Source: Methylobacterium sp. R2-1
Lineage (GTDB): Bacteria; Pseudomonadota; Alphaproteobacteria; Rhizobiales; Beijerinckiaceae
Length of the DNA: 52,418 bases
Direction: 5' to 3'
NCBI RefSeq assembly: GCF_014191355.1
Contig: NZ_JACHWM010000025.1
Location: 1 to 52,418, forward strand
The notes beneath the pieces were generated by a model. It worked only from the letters and a program-made list of their open reading frames with translations. It ran no database searches and was not told the origin of the DNA. A program made the translations under genes and the position numbers. How positions within the stretch are numbered: the stretch's first letter is position 1; every line of letters starts with the position of its first letter. Below, piece by piece: positions 7,890 through 16,519 of this stretch.

Positions 7890-7924
7890 GAGCCCGTCCG
7901 GCAGCCGCCGCGGCGGGCTCTTTT
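7890..7924 (+). terminator. Rho-independent terminator after chemotaxis gene
   Basis: A perfect 7-base stem, GAGCCCG at 7890-7896 pairing with CGGGCTC at 7914-7920, is followed at once by TTTT. It lies 24 bases after the chemoreceptor stop codon, so it probably ends that transcript. Confidence 0.8.
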
Positions 7925-8151
7925 GCATGGGCGACAGAACAGTGCGCTTGAAGCAAGCCTCACCTTGTTAGCACCACAGCCGAGAGGCTAGTCAGACGAA
8001 TGGCGGCTCTCGTTACTAACGCCGCAGCGTCCACCTCCCATCTGATCCGGTCGTTACAGAGGTCAGGATTTAAGGTCCGCGCAGGGTCGATAGCGGCTCC
8101 CCGATCCCAGAACTGAACGCTGCCTGTTGCCCCCTTTTCGATCGAGCGAAA

Positions 8152-8703
8152 ATGCCAAGCTACGTTCATCGGGTCTGCAACCAGAAAGGCGTGATCCGTC
8201 ACTACACTCGCTTCCCGAAGGAGCTTGGACTGCCGAGGACCAGGCTATCCGATGATCCCGACGAGGCGGAGCGGGAGAGCAGGAGTATCCTCGCAAGCTC
8301 CGCAAGCCGGAGCGACATCGCTCTCTACATGAAGAGGCTCATCACCACTTCGAGATCGCGAGCGAGGCTGAAGGGCTGGGCGTACGACCTGAAGGAGGAT
8401 CGGCTGCTCGCCATGCTGGCCGAGCAGAAGGGGCTCTGCGCGGTGAGCGGTCTTCCATTCGACCTGAGCGGAGACGTGAACGAGAAGTTCCTGCGCCCGT
8501 TCGCACCCAGCCTCGACCGGGTCGACAGTCGATCCGGCTACGTGCCGAGCAACGTCCGCCTCGTGTGCCGCATCGTCAATTACGGCATGGGACCGTGGGG
8601 CTACGAGGCCCTACGTACGGTTGCGCACGCGATCGCCAGACTGGACCCGCCAGCGGACGCGAAGGCGCCCAAAAGCGTTTCCAAACAGAGGTGCCACCGT
8701 TGA
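8152..8703 (+). CDS. Putative HNH-like nuclease domain protein
   Basis: A 183-residue protein from ATG 8152. The N-terminal 70 residues are basic and unassigned. Residues 84-150 follow a pattern seen in HNH-superfamily variants: a helix LLAMLAEQKGLCAVSG with one cysteine, a PFAPSLDRVDS segment where the usual DH is replaced by LDRVD, then GYVPSNVRLVCRIVN and a GPWG end. Cys96 and Cys139 are the only cysteines in this part, so a full zinc knuckle is missing. It is probably a phage-related or mobile nuclease relative, but activity is unproven. It lies between two AT-rich spacers, perhaps as a remnant of a larger element. Confidence 0.65.
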   Translation: MPSYVHRVCNQKGVIRHYTRFPKELGLPRTRLSDDPDEAERESRSILASSASRSDIALYMKRLITTSRSRARLKGWAYDLKEDRLLAMLAEQKGLCAVSGLPFDLSGDVNEKFLRPFAPSLDRVDSRSGYVPSNVRLVCRIVNYGMGPWGYEALRTVAHAIARLDPPADAKAPKSVSKQRCHR

Positions 8704-9015
8704 GATTTAAGAGGAAATTTTGGGGAGGTAGTTTCCAAGATTTCGGCTAAGTAGCTGCAAAATCTCGATTTTTCTGATAGTCTTTTAATCTACCGTTAAA
8801 CTATCCCCCACCGGAGCCTTCGCGTGTCCGGCCGCTTCGGGCTGGGCGCGGTCGGGGAAGCGTTTGCCGTGTCCCCGCACTCGGTGCTGGCGTCAGATAG
8901 GCTGTGCCGGGCGCCACGTCAACATGGCTGCACGCGCGATCAGGGTGGTGAGGCCCTGCGGCCACGGTTCTCCTTTCGCAAGGCAGGTCCGATCGTGTGC
9001 GGGAAAATGCCGGAG
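8704..9015. other. Spacer with AT-rich left half, no gene seen
   Basis: About 312 bases without a supported gene. The left half (8704-8815) is AT-rich and has an imperfect inverted repeat, GAGATTT at 8702-8708 and AAATCTC at 8760-8766, followed by a T-rich stretch that may act as a weak terminator for the nuclease-like gene. The right half returns to high GC. An open frame beginning at 8824 has no ribosome-binding site or domain and runs into the antisense gene, so I do not call it. Confidence 0.4.
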
Positions 9016-10203
9016 TCAGTTCAACGAGGGCCGCCGATAGCCGGCCTCGGCCGTGACGAGTGACTCCTCTGCGGACGGGGGGACCGGCCGGGCGACTGGC
9101 CCCAGTGCCAGCGTCTCATTGATGACGTAACGGGCCAGCGCGTCGAAGGTGTAGACCCGTTCGACCAGAGCCTGAGCCGCAGCCGTCATCCGATCGACCC
9201 CGGCGTCGTCGGTGCGCAGCAGGAGGTCGAGGGCGCGTTCCAGATCCTCCTGCGGGTCGAGGTAGAAGCCTTCGCGGCCGTGCAGGAAGGGTTCGATGCC
9301 GGTCAGCGGGCGGGTATCGAAGATCGGGACACTGCCCAGCGCCGCGACTTCGTAGTGCCGGTAACAATCCCATCCGACACCGCCCGGCGACAGGCAGAAC
9401 CGGCTCCCGGCGATTGCCTCGGCGAAAGCCTCTCGGCTCAGTCGGTGCGTGGGTGCGTGGATGCGCCAGCCCCGGGCAGCCAGGCGCGGCAGGACGCCGT
9501 TCACGGCCTCGCGGAAGGTGATCCCCTGTGCCGAGCCGACATAGAACAGGTCATGGCTGCGCGCGGAGGCCGGAACCGGCGACTTCAGCGCCGCGGCCTC
9601 GATCCCGAGGGCGAAGGGGCGCAGCTTGGCCCGGAGCGCGAGGCAGGCGGGATCCTGTCGGGCATGGCCGGCGCAGGCGCCGCGGGGCAACACCGTCTCG
9701 AGGGTGTTCCAACGGTTGGCGGCGAGTTCCCGCTTGAAGAACAGGTCGCAGCGGCGAAGGAAGGCGCGGTCGCGCGGGTGGATCGTGAGATGATCGGTGA
9801 CGTCCAGGATCGCGAGCCGGACGCGGCTGCCGCGTGCGGCGAACAGGACGAGCCCGCGGAAGGCGAGGCCGATCAGGCTCAAGGCCGCGTGGACGGACAG
9901 CGGGCGACCGGCGCTGTTCACGGGGCCGACGCAGCGGGCCACGACGATGTCATAGTCCTGGACGAGGCAGGTGTAGCCGAGGCCGGCGACCCGCCGCGCC
10001 AGCCTCAGAAACCGCACGGGCAGGCTGCCAGAATGGGGCGCACGAGTCCTGACATCGGCCCAGCGCAGCCGCGTGTCGAGGAACGTCGTGCGCTCGGGGA
10101 AGGCGGCGGCGACGAGCGGCATCAGGCCGAGTTCGAGGATTCGCGGAGGCCCCGGAGGACCTTCCGGCACCGCCGCGCCGGGGCTCTCGCTCACCGTCTC
10201 CAT
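9016..10203 (-). CDS. Exostosin-like/GT1-type glycosyltransferase
   Basis: A 395-residue probable cytoplasmic glycosyltransferase of GT-B type. The C-terminal half has the signature FCLSPGGVGWDCYRHYEVAALGS followed by VPIFDTRPL, the nucleotide-sugar binding region shared by exostosin-like and glycosyltransferase family 1-like proteins. The helix after it (DLERALDLLLRTDD) is typical of the final Rossmann part. No signal peptide is seen. Its donor and acceptor cannot be inferred. It lies downstream of a GT2 gene on the same strand with a 181-base gap, suggesting a small surface-polysaccharide group. Confidence 0.75.
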   Translation of the reverse strand: METVSESPGAAVPEGPPGPPRILELGLMPLVAAAFPERTTFLDTRLRWADVRTRAPHSGSLPVRFLRLARRVAGLGYTCLVQDYDIVVARCVGPVNSAGRPLSVHAALSLIGLAFRGLVLFAARGSRVRLAILDVTDHLTIHPRDRAFLRRCDLFFKRELAANRWNTLETVLPRGACAGHARQDPACLALRAKLRPFALGIEAAALKSPVPASARSHDLFYVGSAQGITFREAVNGVLPRLAARGWRIHAPTHRLSREAFAEAIAGSRFCLSPGGVGWDCYRHYEVAALGSVPIFDTRPLTGIEPFLHGREGFYLDPQEDLERALDLLLRTDDAGVDRMTAAAQALVERVYTFDALARYVINETLALGPVARPVPPSAEESLVTAEAGYRRPSLN

Positions 10204-10384
10204 GGCAGTTCCCCGGCGGCCTCCGAGTTGGTCTTCCCGCCGCAGCCCGGATCCGGCCTGGTGCCCGCGGCTCCGATCGGGCGGTGCGGCTCTCGCCCCG
10301 CGAAGTCTGCGCGATCTCCCGGCCGGTGGCGGAGACCCTCCCGACGGGCGCGCGGGCGCGATCGCCGAGAAGCCGCACGGGACA

Positions 10385-11203
10385 TCAGAAATGGGCGTAC
10401 GGCTGAAGCTTCAGCCGGCTGCGACCGAGATCAATCTGCTTGCTGACGAGCCAATCCGGGTTGCGGGCATTGAAGTAGCCCTTCAGCGCGTAGCGCCAGA
10501 ACCGCTCCTCCGCGCGAGAGGACGGTCCATGCACCGCCTTCACCTGGGCGACCTCGCCCAGCGCCCGCGCCTTGTGGGCGAGATTGGCGCTGTTGTTCTG
10601 CCCTGTGCGGCGGAAGCAGGCCACCGGGCGGCCGACGCGCGCATAGGGCTCCCGCGCCAGGGCGCGGCAGAACATCTCGTAGTCGCCGCAATCCTTGAAT
10701 GCGTGATCGAACCCGCCGAGTTCGGCATAGAAGTCGCGCGAGATGTAGGTCGCCATGTGCATGACCGGGTTCCACCCGAGGCACACGAGCATGCGCGGTG
10801 TCATCCAGTTGGGCGGGGCGGCCAGCCCACCCAGACTCCGGCCGCGCCCGTCGATCCAGCGGATTCCGCCAACGACCCAGCGCCGACGGTGATTCCGGTA
10901 GGCCGCGACCACGGCCTCCAGGCCGCCTTCGAGCAGCACGTCGTCGGCACCCAGGAAACCGAGCAATTCGCCAGAGGCGGCGAAGGAGCCCTTGTTGATC
11001 GCGTCGAAGATGCCGCGATCCTTGCCCTGGAGCACCGTCGCGCCGAGGCTTCGGGCGAGTTCCACGGTGCCATCGGTGCTGCCGGCATCGACGATCAGGT
11101 GCTCGACCTCGATGCCGTTGCGGGCACTGGCACGCGAGGATTCGATGCATTCGCGCAGGTATTCGACGCCGTTGAGCGTCGGGGTGACCACGGACACCTT
11201 CAT
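10385..11203 (-). CDS. Family 2 glycosyltransferase
   Basis: A 272-residue GT-A fold enzyme that transfers a sugar from a nucleotide donor. It opens with MKVSVVTPTLNG, then the donor-site DAGSTDGT and the metal-binding GADD motif near residue 95. Later come the FDHAFKDCGDYEMFCRAL segment and VACFRRTGQNNS, as in WcaA-like transferases of exopolysaccharide clusters. There are no membrane helices, so it probably adds one sugar rather than polymerising. The two LuxR-type regulators upstream on the same strand could control it, as related regulators do in polysaccharide loci. Confidence 0.88.
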   Translation of the reverse strand: MKVSVVTPTLNGVEYLRECIESSRASARNGIEVEHLIVDAGSTDGTVELARSLGATVLQGKDRGIFDAINKGSFAASGELLGFLGADDVLLEGGLEAVVAAYRNHRRRWVVGGIRWIDGRGRSLGGLAAPPNWMTPRMLVCLGWNPVMHMATYISRDFYAELGGFDHAFKDCGDYEMFCRALAREPYARVGRPVACFRRTGQNNSANLAHKARALGEVAQVKAVHGPSSRAEERFWRYALKGYFNARNPDWLVSKQIDLGRSRLKLQPYAHF

Positions 11204-11275
11204 CGCCGGCTTCCTCGTCTCTGACTCGGTTGGCCCCTGGACCGCATTGGGATCGCACGGGTGCTGCGGGAGCGG

Positions 11276-11298
11276 CGGCGCCGGCCCTCACGGCGCCG
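11276..11298 (-). terminator. GC-rich hairpin after LuxR-type regulator gene
   Basis: CGGCGCCG at 11276-11283 and again at 11291-11298 are self-complementary 8-base arms with a 7-base loop. The hairpin sits 10 bases past the stop of the leftward regulator gene but has no T-run, so termination is only possible, not certain. Confidence 0.35.
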
Positions 11299-11307
11299 CG
11301 GACGTCG

Positions 11308-12087
11308 TCAGGCGACGGCCGCCAGGATCCCGGAGGAGAGAGCGCCCGAGGAGAAGCCGTCACGGCCCGCGACCAGGGGGAGGGGGGGAACGAGGCTTCC
11401 GTATCGCTCGGCGGGGGCGCTTCCGTGGCTCACGATGCCCTTGTTCATCGCCCAGACCGCGGCTTGCGTCCGGTTCTTCACCCGGACCTTGCGCAGGATT
11501 GCCTTGACGTGGACCTTGACCGTGGCCTCCGCGATGTCGAGGTTGCGGGCGATGACCTTGTTGGACTCCCCCAAAGCGAGGCCTTCGAGGATATTGACCT
11601 CGCGACTCGACAGGCTGGAGAGCGAGGTTCCGTCCGCCCGCTGAAGCCCGGTCAGAGCGGCGACCGGGCCGGGGGCCCGCACCGGGTCGACGGCCAGGCA
11701 CAGACGCCCGAGGAAGCTCATCGGCAGCACGGCGCAATCGGCGATCACCACCTCCAAGGTCTTGAGGAGATCGGCGGGAGAAACGTCCTCGGTCAGATAG
11801 GCCGAGGCGCCGAGTTGGAGGCTGCGCAGCATCAGCCCTTCGGTGTCGCGCAGCGCGAGTGCCACGATCTTCACCTCGGGCAGCGCTTCGGCGACCTGCC
11901 CGACAAGGCCCGCCGCCTCCTCATCGATGACGACGAGCGCCAAGCGTGCCGCCTTGAGACCGGACAGGGGCAGCGCTGGACTGGCCGCGACCTGCCGCAC
12001 CGTGAAGCGGGTGTCGGAGAGAAGCGCGACCAAACTTTCTCTGACCATACGATTGTCGCTGACAATCAGCGTATCGATGTGTTCCAT
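11308..12087 (-). CDS. LuxR-type response regulator with atypical receiver
   Basis: A 259-residue DNA-binding regulator. The start at 12087 is chosen because GGGGAG lies about ten bases upstream and the receiver fold begins at residue 6; the longer frame adds non-protein-like residues. In the receiver (6-118) the phosphoacceptor position D55 (VVIDEE) is kept, but the usual acidic pair is SD (10-11) and the conserved lysine is replaced by E100 (AYLTED). The LuxR helix-turn-helix is at 156-214 (SSREVNILEGLALG to NRTQAAVWA). The tail of about 40 residues is Ser/Gly/Pro-rich. It probably regulates transcription by a route other than standard phosphorylation. Confidence 0.85.
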   Translation of the reverse strand: MEHIDTLIVSDNRMVRESLVALLSDTRFTVRQVAASPALPLSGLKAARLALVVIDEEAAGLVGQVAEALPEVKIVALALRDTEGLMLRSLQLGASAYLTEDVSPADLLKTLEVVIADCAVLPMSFLGRLCLAVDPVRAPGPVAALTGLQRADGTSLSSLSSREVNILEGLALGESNKVIARNLDIAEATVKVHVKAILRKVRVKNRTQAAVWAMNKGIVSHGSAPAERYGSLVPPLPLVAGRDGFSSGALSSGILAAVA

Positions 12088-12278
12088 CGGAGCTACTCCC
12101 CTGATCTGCCGAAAACCTCCCGCGCCGAATCTTCCTGGATATCCCGTTCTATTCGGGCCTTCCGCACAGACATATTGTGCGTCGCAGGATGTTAGGCACA
12201 AATTAACTAGACCGAATGGGAGCCTCCATGTCATGTCAGAAAAAACTTGGACACCCAACAGGACCTATTCACTTCGTA

Positions 12279-12929
12279 CTAGATTTTTCCCTTGAGGATG
12301 GTCGGTGCAAGAAGCGCGGCTTCAGTTCGATTTCTCACCCCGAGCATTCGGATCACGGCGGAAACATGGATCTTCACCGTCGCCTCCGCGATGCTCAATG
12401 CGAACGCGATTTCTCGATTGGATAGGCCTTTGCCGATCAAGGCCAGAACTTCGCGCTGACGCAGGGTCAGACCGATCGTTCGCGCACCACGCTCCGGCTG
12501 CCGCATCGCGGGGGCGGCCTCCGGCGGCTTCACGGCCAGGATGGCGTTGGGGGCGTAGAGCCGGCCGTCGAGCGTCGTGCGGATGGCTTCGAGCATCTCT
12601 TCGTGGCGCTGTCGACGGATGATCAATCCGTGGAAGCCGAGGCTCAGGGCATCCTGGAAGAGGTCGGCCGAGGCATGCGGAACGACGAGCAGGAGGCGCG
12701 CCGCGCCGGCCGCTCGCTTCAGGGCCCCGAGATAGGTCGGGTCTCCAGCAGGAAGGAGGCGCGATCCGACGATGACGAGATCGGTTTTCAGTGGCAATCG
12801 AAGATGATTGATGAGTTCCGTTGCCCCGGAGACATCGACGATAATCATCCCGCTCGGACCAACCTCCAGAGCCTTCCGCAGTCCGATGCGAAAGCTCTTC
12901 TGGTCATCTGCGATAATGATCCGCCACAT
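12279..12929 (-). CDS. LuxR-type regulator with degenerate receiver lacking Asp
   Basis: A 216-residue regulator. Its receiver-like part keeps the acidic pair D8-D9 (IIADDQ) and the overall fold, but the phosphoacceptor aspartate is replaced: LVIVGSRLLP places G55 where Asp is expected. The conserved lysine is an arginine (LIIRR, about residue 105), and the Thr/Ser region reads VVPHAS. The C-terminal LuxR helix-turn-helix (LTLRQREVLALIGKGLSNREIA, then VKIHVSAVIRMLGV) is intact. It therefore cannot be phosphorylated in the usual way and may respond to a ligand or partner, or act constitutively. It lies upstream of the other LuxR gene on the same strand, 191 bases apart. Confidence 0.87.
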   Translation of the reverse strand: MWRIIIADDQKSFRIGLRKALEVGPSGMIIVDVSGATELINHLRLPLKTDLVIVGSRLLPAGDPTYLGALKRAAGAARLLLVVPHASADLFQDALSLGFHGLIIRRQRHEEMLEAIRTTLDGRLYAPNAILAVKPPEAAPAMRQPERGARTIGLTLRQREVLALIGKGLSNREIAFALSIAEATVKIHVSAVIRMLGVRNRTEAALLAPTILKGKI

Positions 12930-13614
12930 AACTATGCATCTACTCCACTGGCGGCGATAAATATTTTAGAAAGCCCGAATTTTCTTGAGGATCTTATTCC
13001 GAGCGAAAGGGAGCCTGGCTTATCGTTCTCGAAAGGTCAGCAACGGCGCCGCACAACGCCAAGTAACAAGAGACCCACAGATTTAAACTATAATGATGCA
13101 TGTGATCGCAGGTCTGCCGCATCACAGCAAAGCTCGAAGCCGCTGACTCTTAGCATGCCGGTTGCTAGCTGCAAGTTTCTCTCAAGGGACTACCCTATAT
13201 AGGCAAATATTATTTTACACCCTCACTTGCGTTGTAGCCTGAAGCCAGAAAAACCCCGGTCGTCCCACGGTCGACCACTGAATACACCCTTTGGGCTATC
13301 AACTATGAGGTATCCGCAAACCACTTTTGTTATATACCGCGATGCAGCAGACTCGTATCTTACAACCCTACGGTTGACCAAGCGATCCTGATCCAGTGCT
13401 CAGCACATAACTCATATGGATCATGTCATCGCAGCAACCGAAGGCAACGAGGGGGCTTCGATGTTCTCAGTAATCGCGGCTGGCGACCTCCGCCGGCTCA
13501 TGAATTCGGCCACGAAGGGGCCGCGCGCATCTTCGCGCAAAACGTCTCCCACACGTCCCGCGCAAGGACTATTATGGGGGCGACCGACTCGGCTCCGCAC
13601 GCTCAGCCGCTGAC
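12930..13614. other. Long AT-rich spacer between divergent regulators
   Basis: The largest gene-free stretch in the window, 685 bases between the degenerate LuxR gene (leftward) and the histidine kinase gene (rightward). Most of it, about 12940-13400, is much AT-richer than the surrounding DNA, with TATA-like runs near 13195, 13210 and 13335. It contains stop codons in all frames and no convincing small gene; a frame at 13416-13613 lacks a good start and domain. The composition suggests promoters and binding sites for both sides, possibly a small RNA, or a foreign insertion. Confidence 0.5.
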
Positions 13615-13635
13615 ATGTCGAGGGGGGCCTCGTCG

Positions 13636-14811
13636 ATGGATCAGGACGTGGCACCGGCAGCAACCGGCACGGGCCTGCTGAGCGCGGAGGCTGTGCGGGC
13701 CCTCGAAGCGATCAGCGATCCCGTCCTGGTCGCTGCCTGCTCGGGCAGCGTTGCCTATGCCAACAACCCCGCCCGACTGCTGCTGACGCGGGAGGATCCG
13801 GCCCGAATTCATCTCACGGGCAGAGCCTCAACGGCCTTTCTGGCTCGGGCCGGTGCAACGCGGAGGCCGCTTCCCGGCGTGATCGCGGTCAAGCGGGGAG
13901 CGGGGGTGTACCGCTACCACTGCCGGGGCTGCCGCCTGAATCGGCAGAGCATCGACCCCCTCGTCCTCCTGCGGCTCCTGCCGGTGCGGGACGCGCGCTT
14001 CAACCTGCTGGCGAGCGAGGCGGCGATGCTGCGGCGTGAACTCGCCGAGCGCGAGCGCTATCAGAGCCGCCTGCAATCGCTGCTGCGCGAGCGCGACCTG
14101 CTTCTGGCCGATCTGCGCAGCACCGCCCAGGCCCGGGCCCGGGCCGAGCGCGACCGGGATGCGGTTCTGGCCCAACTCTACCGGGCGCATCAGGCGGAGC
14201 GGGAACGCCTCGCCCGCGAGCTTCACGACGAGGCGGGCCAACAGCTCGCGTGGCTGAAGCTGCGGCTGGATCGTCTGCGGCGCGAGCCCTCGCCGACGGA
14301 GGTCGGAGCGATGCTGAAGCAGGTCGATGCGATTTCGGCCAGCCTGCGTCAGGTGGTTCGGGAGCTGCGCCCGGTCACGCTGACCGAGCTCGGCCTCATC
14401 CTCGCCCTGAACGGCCTCGTGCGCGAATGGTCGGACCGGTGCGGGATCCCCATCGAGTTCCAGCTTTCCGGAACCACGGTGCCCCTCACGCCGGAGATCG
14501 AGGTGACGATCTTCCGGCTCGTCCAGGAAGCACTCACCAACGTCGTCAAGCACGCATCGGGCGCGGGCCACGTCTCCGTGACCCTGCAATACGCCCGCGC
14601 CGACGTCACGCTGGCAATCGAGGATGACGGGCCGGGACTCGTGGCGAGACTCGCGGGCGAGCCGGTGCCGGAGGAGCGTCGCGCGGGGAGCGGGTTCGGC
14701 CTTGCGGGGATGCGCGAGCGGCTGACGCTGCTCGGAGGGAAGCTCATGATCGAATCGCCTCCCGGCGGCGGGACGACGATTCTAGCGCGTTTGCCGCTGA
14801 CAGGGGGATGA
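13636..14811 (+). CDS. Cytosolic NarX/DegS-type sensor histidine kinase
   Basis: A soluble histidine kinase with no membrane helix, 391 residues from ATG 13636 (a start at 13615 would add seven). Numbering from 13615: a PAS-like sensor at about 24-125, a charged coiled coil at 136-200, and the HisKA_3 dimerisation helix with H204 in RELHDEAGQQ. The ATPase domain has N box VQEALTNVVKHA, G1 box DDGPG and G2 box SGFGLAGMRERL. It would phosphorylate the response regulator encoded two bases downstream. C103 and C106 (YHCRGC) in the PAS region could bind a metal or sense redox, but this is only a possibility. Confidence 0.93.
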   Translation: MDQDVAPAATGTGLLSAEAVRALEAISDPVLVAACSGSVAYANNPARLLLTREDPARIHLTGRASTAFLARAGATRRPLPGVIAVKRGAGVYRYHCRGCRLNRQSIDPLVLLRLLPVRDARFNLLASEAAMLRRELAERERYQSRLQSLLRERDLLLADLRSTAQARARAERDRDAVLAQLYRAHQAERERLARELHDEAGQQLAWLKLRLDRLRREPSPTEVGAMLKQVDAISASLRQVVRELRPVTLTELGLILALNGLVREWSDRCGIPIEFQLSGTTVPLTPEIEVTIFRLVQEALTNVVKHASGAGHVSVTLQYARADVTLAIEDDGPGLVARLAGEPVPEERRAGSGFGLAGMRERLTLLGGKLMIESPPGGGTTILARLPLTGG

Positions 14812-14812
14812 T

Positions 14813-15523
14813 GTGGGCACGGCGAAAACAAGGGTCAGGGTCGCCCTGATCGATGATCACCCGATCTTCAGAAGCGGCGTGCGCGGCCTGCTCGGCGAGA
14901 CCGCCGGCATCGAGGTCGTGGGAGAGGCGAGCGACGGCCGGCACGCACTGGATCTCATCCGCCGGGCACACCCCGACGTCGTCGTCATGGACATCACCAT
15001 GACCGGCATGAGCGGCCTCGCCGTGGCCCGCGCGCTCCGCGAAGCGGGCTCAACGGTGCGCATCGTGTTCCTGACGGTCAACGAGGATTTCGCCTTCGTC
15101 GACGAGGCGCTGACCGTCGGAGCCCAGGGCTACGTCCTGAAACGCTCGGCCGGCACCAGCCTGCTGGAAGCCATCAAGGCCGTCGTCTCCGGCGGCCGCT
15201 ACATCGATGCCGAGATGCGGGCACCGCCCACACCAGCCGAACGCACGGAAGCCGGTCCGCCCGCCCCCCATCCCGGCGAGGAGGGCGGTCTCACCGGGCG
15301 GGAGCGTGAGGTGCTCCGCCTCATCGCCCTCGGCATGACGATGAAGGAGGTCAGCCTCGCCATTTCGATCTCGGTCGCTTCGGTCGATACCTACAAGATC
15401 CGCGGCTGCAAGAAGCTCGGTCTCCGCTCCCGCGCCAGCATCGTCCGCTACGCCCTCGGACAGGGCTGGCTTGAGACGGAGAATAGGCAACCCTCATCGG
15501 ATCGGCCACCATCCTTGATGTGA
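14813..15523 (+). CDS. NarL/FixJ-family response regulator
   Basis: A 236-residue regulator starting at GTG 14813, just after the kinase stop with CAGGGGGA as ribosome-binding site. The receiver is canonical: D14-D15, phosphoacceptor D60 (VVVMDITM), T88 and K110 (GYVLKRS). A linker of about 30 residues rich in Pro and Glu joins it to a LuxR helix-turn-helix at about 158-220 (LTGREREVLRLIALG, then SVASVDTYKIRGCKKLGLRSR). It is the obvious partner of the adjacent kinase. The pair differs sharply from the two degenerate regulators to the left. Confidence 0.93.
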   Translation: MGTAKTRVRVALIDDHPIFRSGVRGLLGETAGIEVVGEASDGRHALDLIRRAHPDVVVMDITMTGMSGLAVARALREAGSTVRIVFLTVNEDFAFVDEALTVGAQGYVLKRSAGTSLLEAIKAVVSGGRYIDAEMRAPPTPAERTEAGPPAPHPGEEGGLTGREREVLRLIALGMTMKEVSLAISISVASVDTYKIRGCKKLGLRSRASIVRYALGQGWLETENRQPSSDRPPSLM

Positions 15524-15616
15524 GCTTTTCGAAAACACCGTTTCGTTCTCGCAGCGCTGCCCGCCTTTCGAGGCCGCCCCGCGCGATGCCCCCGCCCTTG
15601 AAGCCCTCGCTTGGTC

Positions 15617-15680
15617 GAGAGCGCTTTTCGACGAAGCGGGTTCCGGTTCGGCAAAGGAAAGCGCGTCGAAACAGGGGCTC
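15617..15680. repeat. Alphaproteobacterial-type intergenic palindromic repeat
   Basis: Lies between the convergent response regulator and TetR genes. GCGCTTT at 15621-15627 pairs with AAAGCGC at 15658-15664; the inner part (CGACGAAGCGGGTTCCGGTTCG) is a wording I associate with dispersed repeats in Rhizobiales genomes. It may serve as a shared transcription terminator or processing site. A genome-wide match would confirm it. Confidence 0.5.
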
Positions 15681-15712
15681 CAGGCGCACATCTCCGGAAA
15701 GCCCAAGACGAT

Positions 15713-16273
15713 TCAGCCGAGTTCTTGTGCCGCGCGCTCCAGTGCCCCCAGAAGCGGCTCGATCTGCACGGCGCTCAGATCATGGAAGCCGAGAGTGCGG
15801 CCCATCACGACGCCGAGAAGCGAGAAGAACAGGGCGGCCCCGACCCCCTCCGGCCCCTCCGCAGCCTCGAACCGGGCGAGCCGCTCGGCCACGAACGCGC
15901 GATAGCCGGCGAGTGCATCCGGATTCTCGGCGGAAGCGAGCAACAGGGCGCGGCTGAACTCGTCCTCCTCGCAGTAGCTGCGGCGCAGGTGCTCGATCAT
16001 ACCGAGTGCGAGCCCCGCCACTCCCCCCGCCCGCTCGGCTTCGCAGGCGGCGATGCCGGCGCGCAGCTCCTCCAGCTTGCGGTCGACGAGGGCGAGGATC
16101 AGCGCATCCTTCGAGGCGTAATGATGCAGGACCCCGCCCTTGCTCAGACCCGCCTGCGCCGCCACGGCATCGATGGTCAGTGCCCGCGCGCCGCCACGGC
16201 GCAGCACCGAGCCCGCCGCGTCGAGAATCACCCCAGCACGGTCGTCGCGGCGACTGCGCGTCCTCTGCGACAT
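15713..16273 (-). CDS. TetR-family repressor of the efflux operon
   Basis: A 186-residue transcriptional repressor. The start at 16273 (MSQRTRSRR) is preferred over the longer frame because the helix-turn-helix domain then begins in the usual place. Residues about 12-58 form the TetR DNA-binding domain, with ALTIDAVAAQAGLSKGGVLHHYASKDAL. The rest is an all-helical ligand-binding and dimerisation domain with no close match I can name. It is transcribed away from the efflux operon, with a good palindrome between them, so it probably represses both itself and the pump genes until a substrate binds. Confidence 0.92.
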   Translation of the reverse strand: MSQRTRSRRDDRAGVILDAAGSVLRRGGARALTIDAVAAQAGLSKGGVLHHYASKDALILALVDRKLEELRAGIAACEAERAGGVAGLALGMIEHLRRSYCEEDEFSRALLLASAENPDALAGYRAFVAERLARFEAAEGPEGVGAALFFSLLGVVMGRTLGFHDLSAVQIEPLLGALERAAQELG

Positions 16274-16400
16274 GATAGACCCCGAACCCCACTCCCACAC
16301 GCCGTCCCGGATGCCATACCCGGTTCCTCACGCTAAGTCACTGCCACGTATCGCCTTTTCAAAGGGGCAAAGAGGCCTCCTTCGACCGGCAGAGTTAAAA

Positions 16401-16418
16401 ACCGTCTGGACGGTCGGT
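16401..16418. promoter_or_regulatory. Probable TetR operator in divergent promoter region
   Basis: ACCGTC-TG-GACGGT at 16401-16414 is a perfect 6-base-arm inverted repeat, followed directly by CGGT so that the GGTCGGT half is extended. It lies in the 246-base space between the divergent TetR and efflux genes, about 105 bases before the first adaptor start. This is the expected place and form for the repressor's operator. Confidence 0.6.
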
Positions 16419-16519
16419 AGGATACGCGATAAGCCTGCGCCGCGAAAGACGCCCTGCCGGAACGCGATCGCCTGTCCGGTCCCAACCTGTGCCTCGTCCT
16501 CTGCCCGGAACCTCGGCCG

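Noticed and set aside
8824..9063. 79-codon plus frame before the glycosyltransferase
   Set aside because: No ribosome-binding site, no domain, and it overlaps the 3' end of the minus-strand gene.
9280..10446. 388-codon plus-strand frame
   Set aside because: Antisense to the exostosin-like glycosyltransferase, which has a recognisable donor-site motif.
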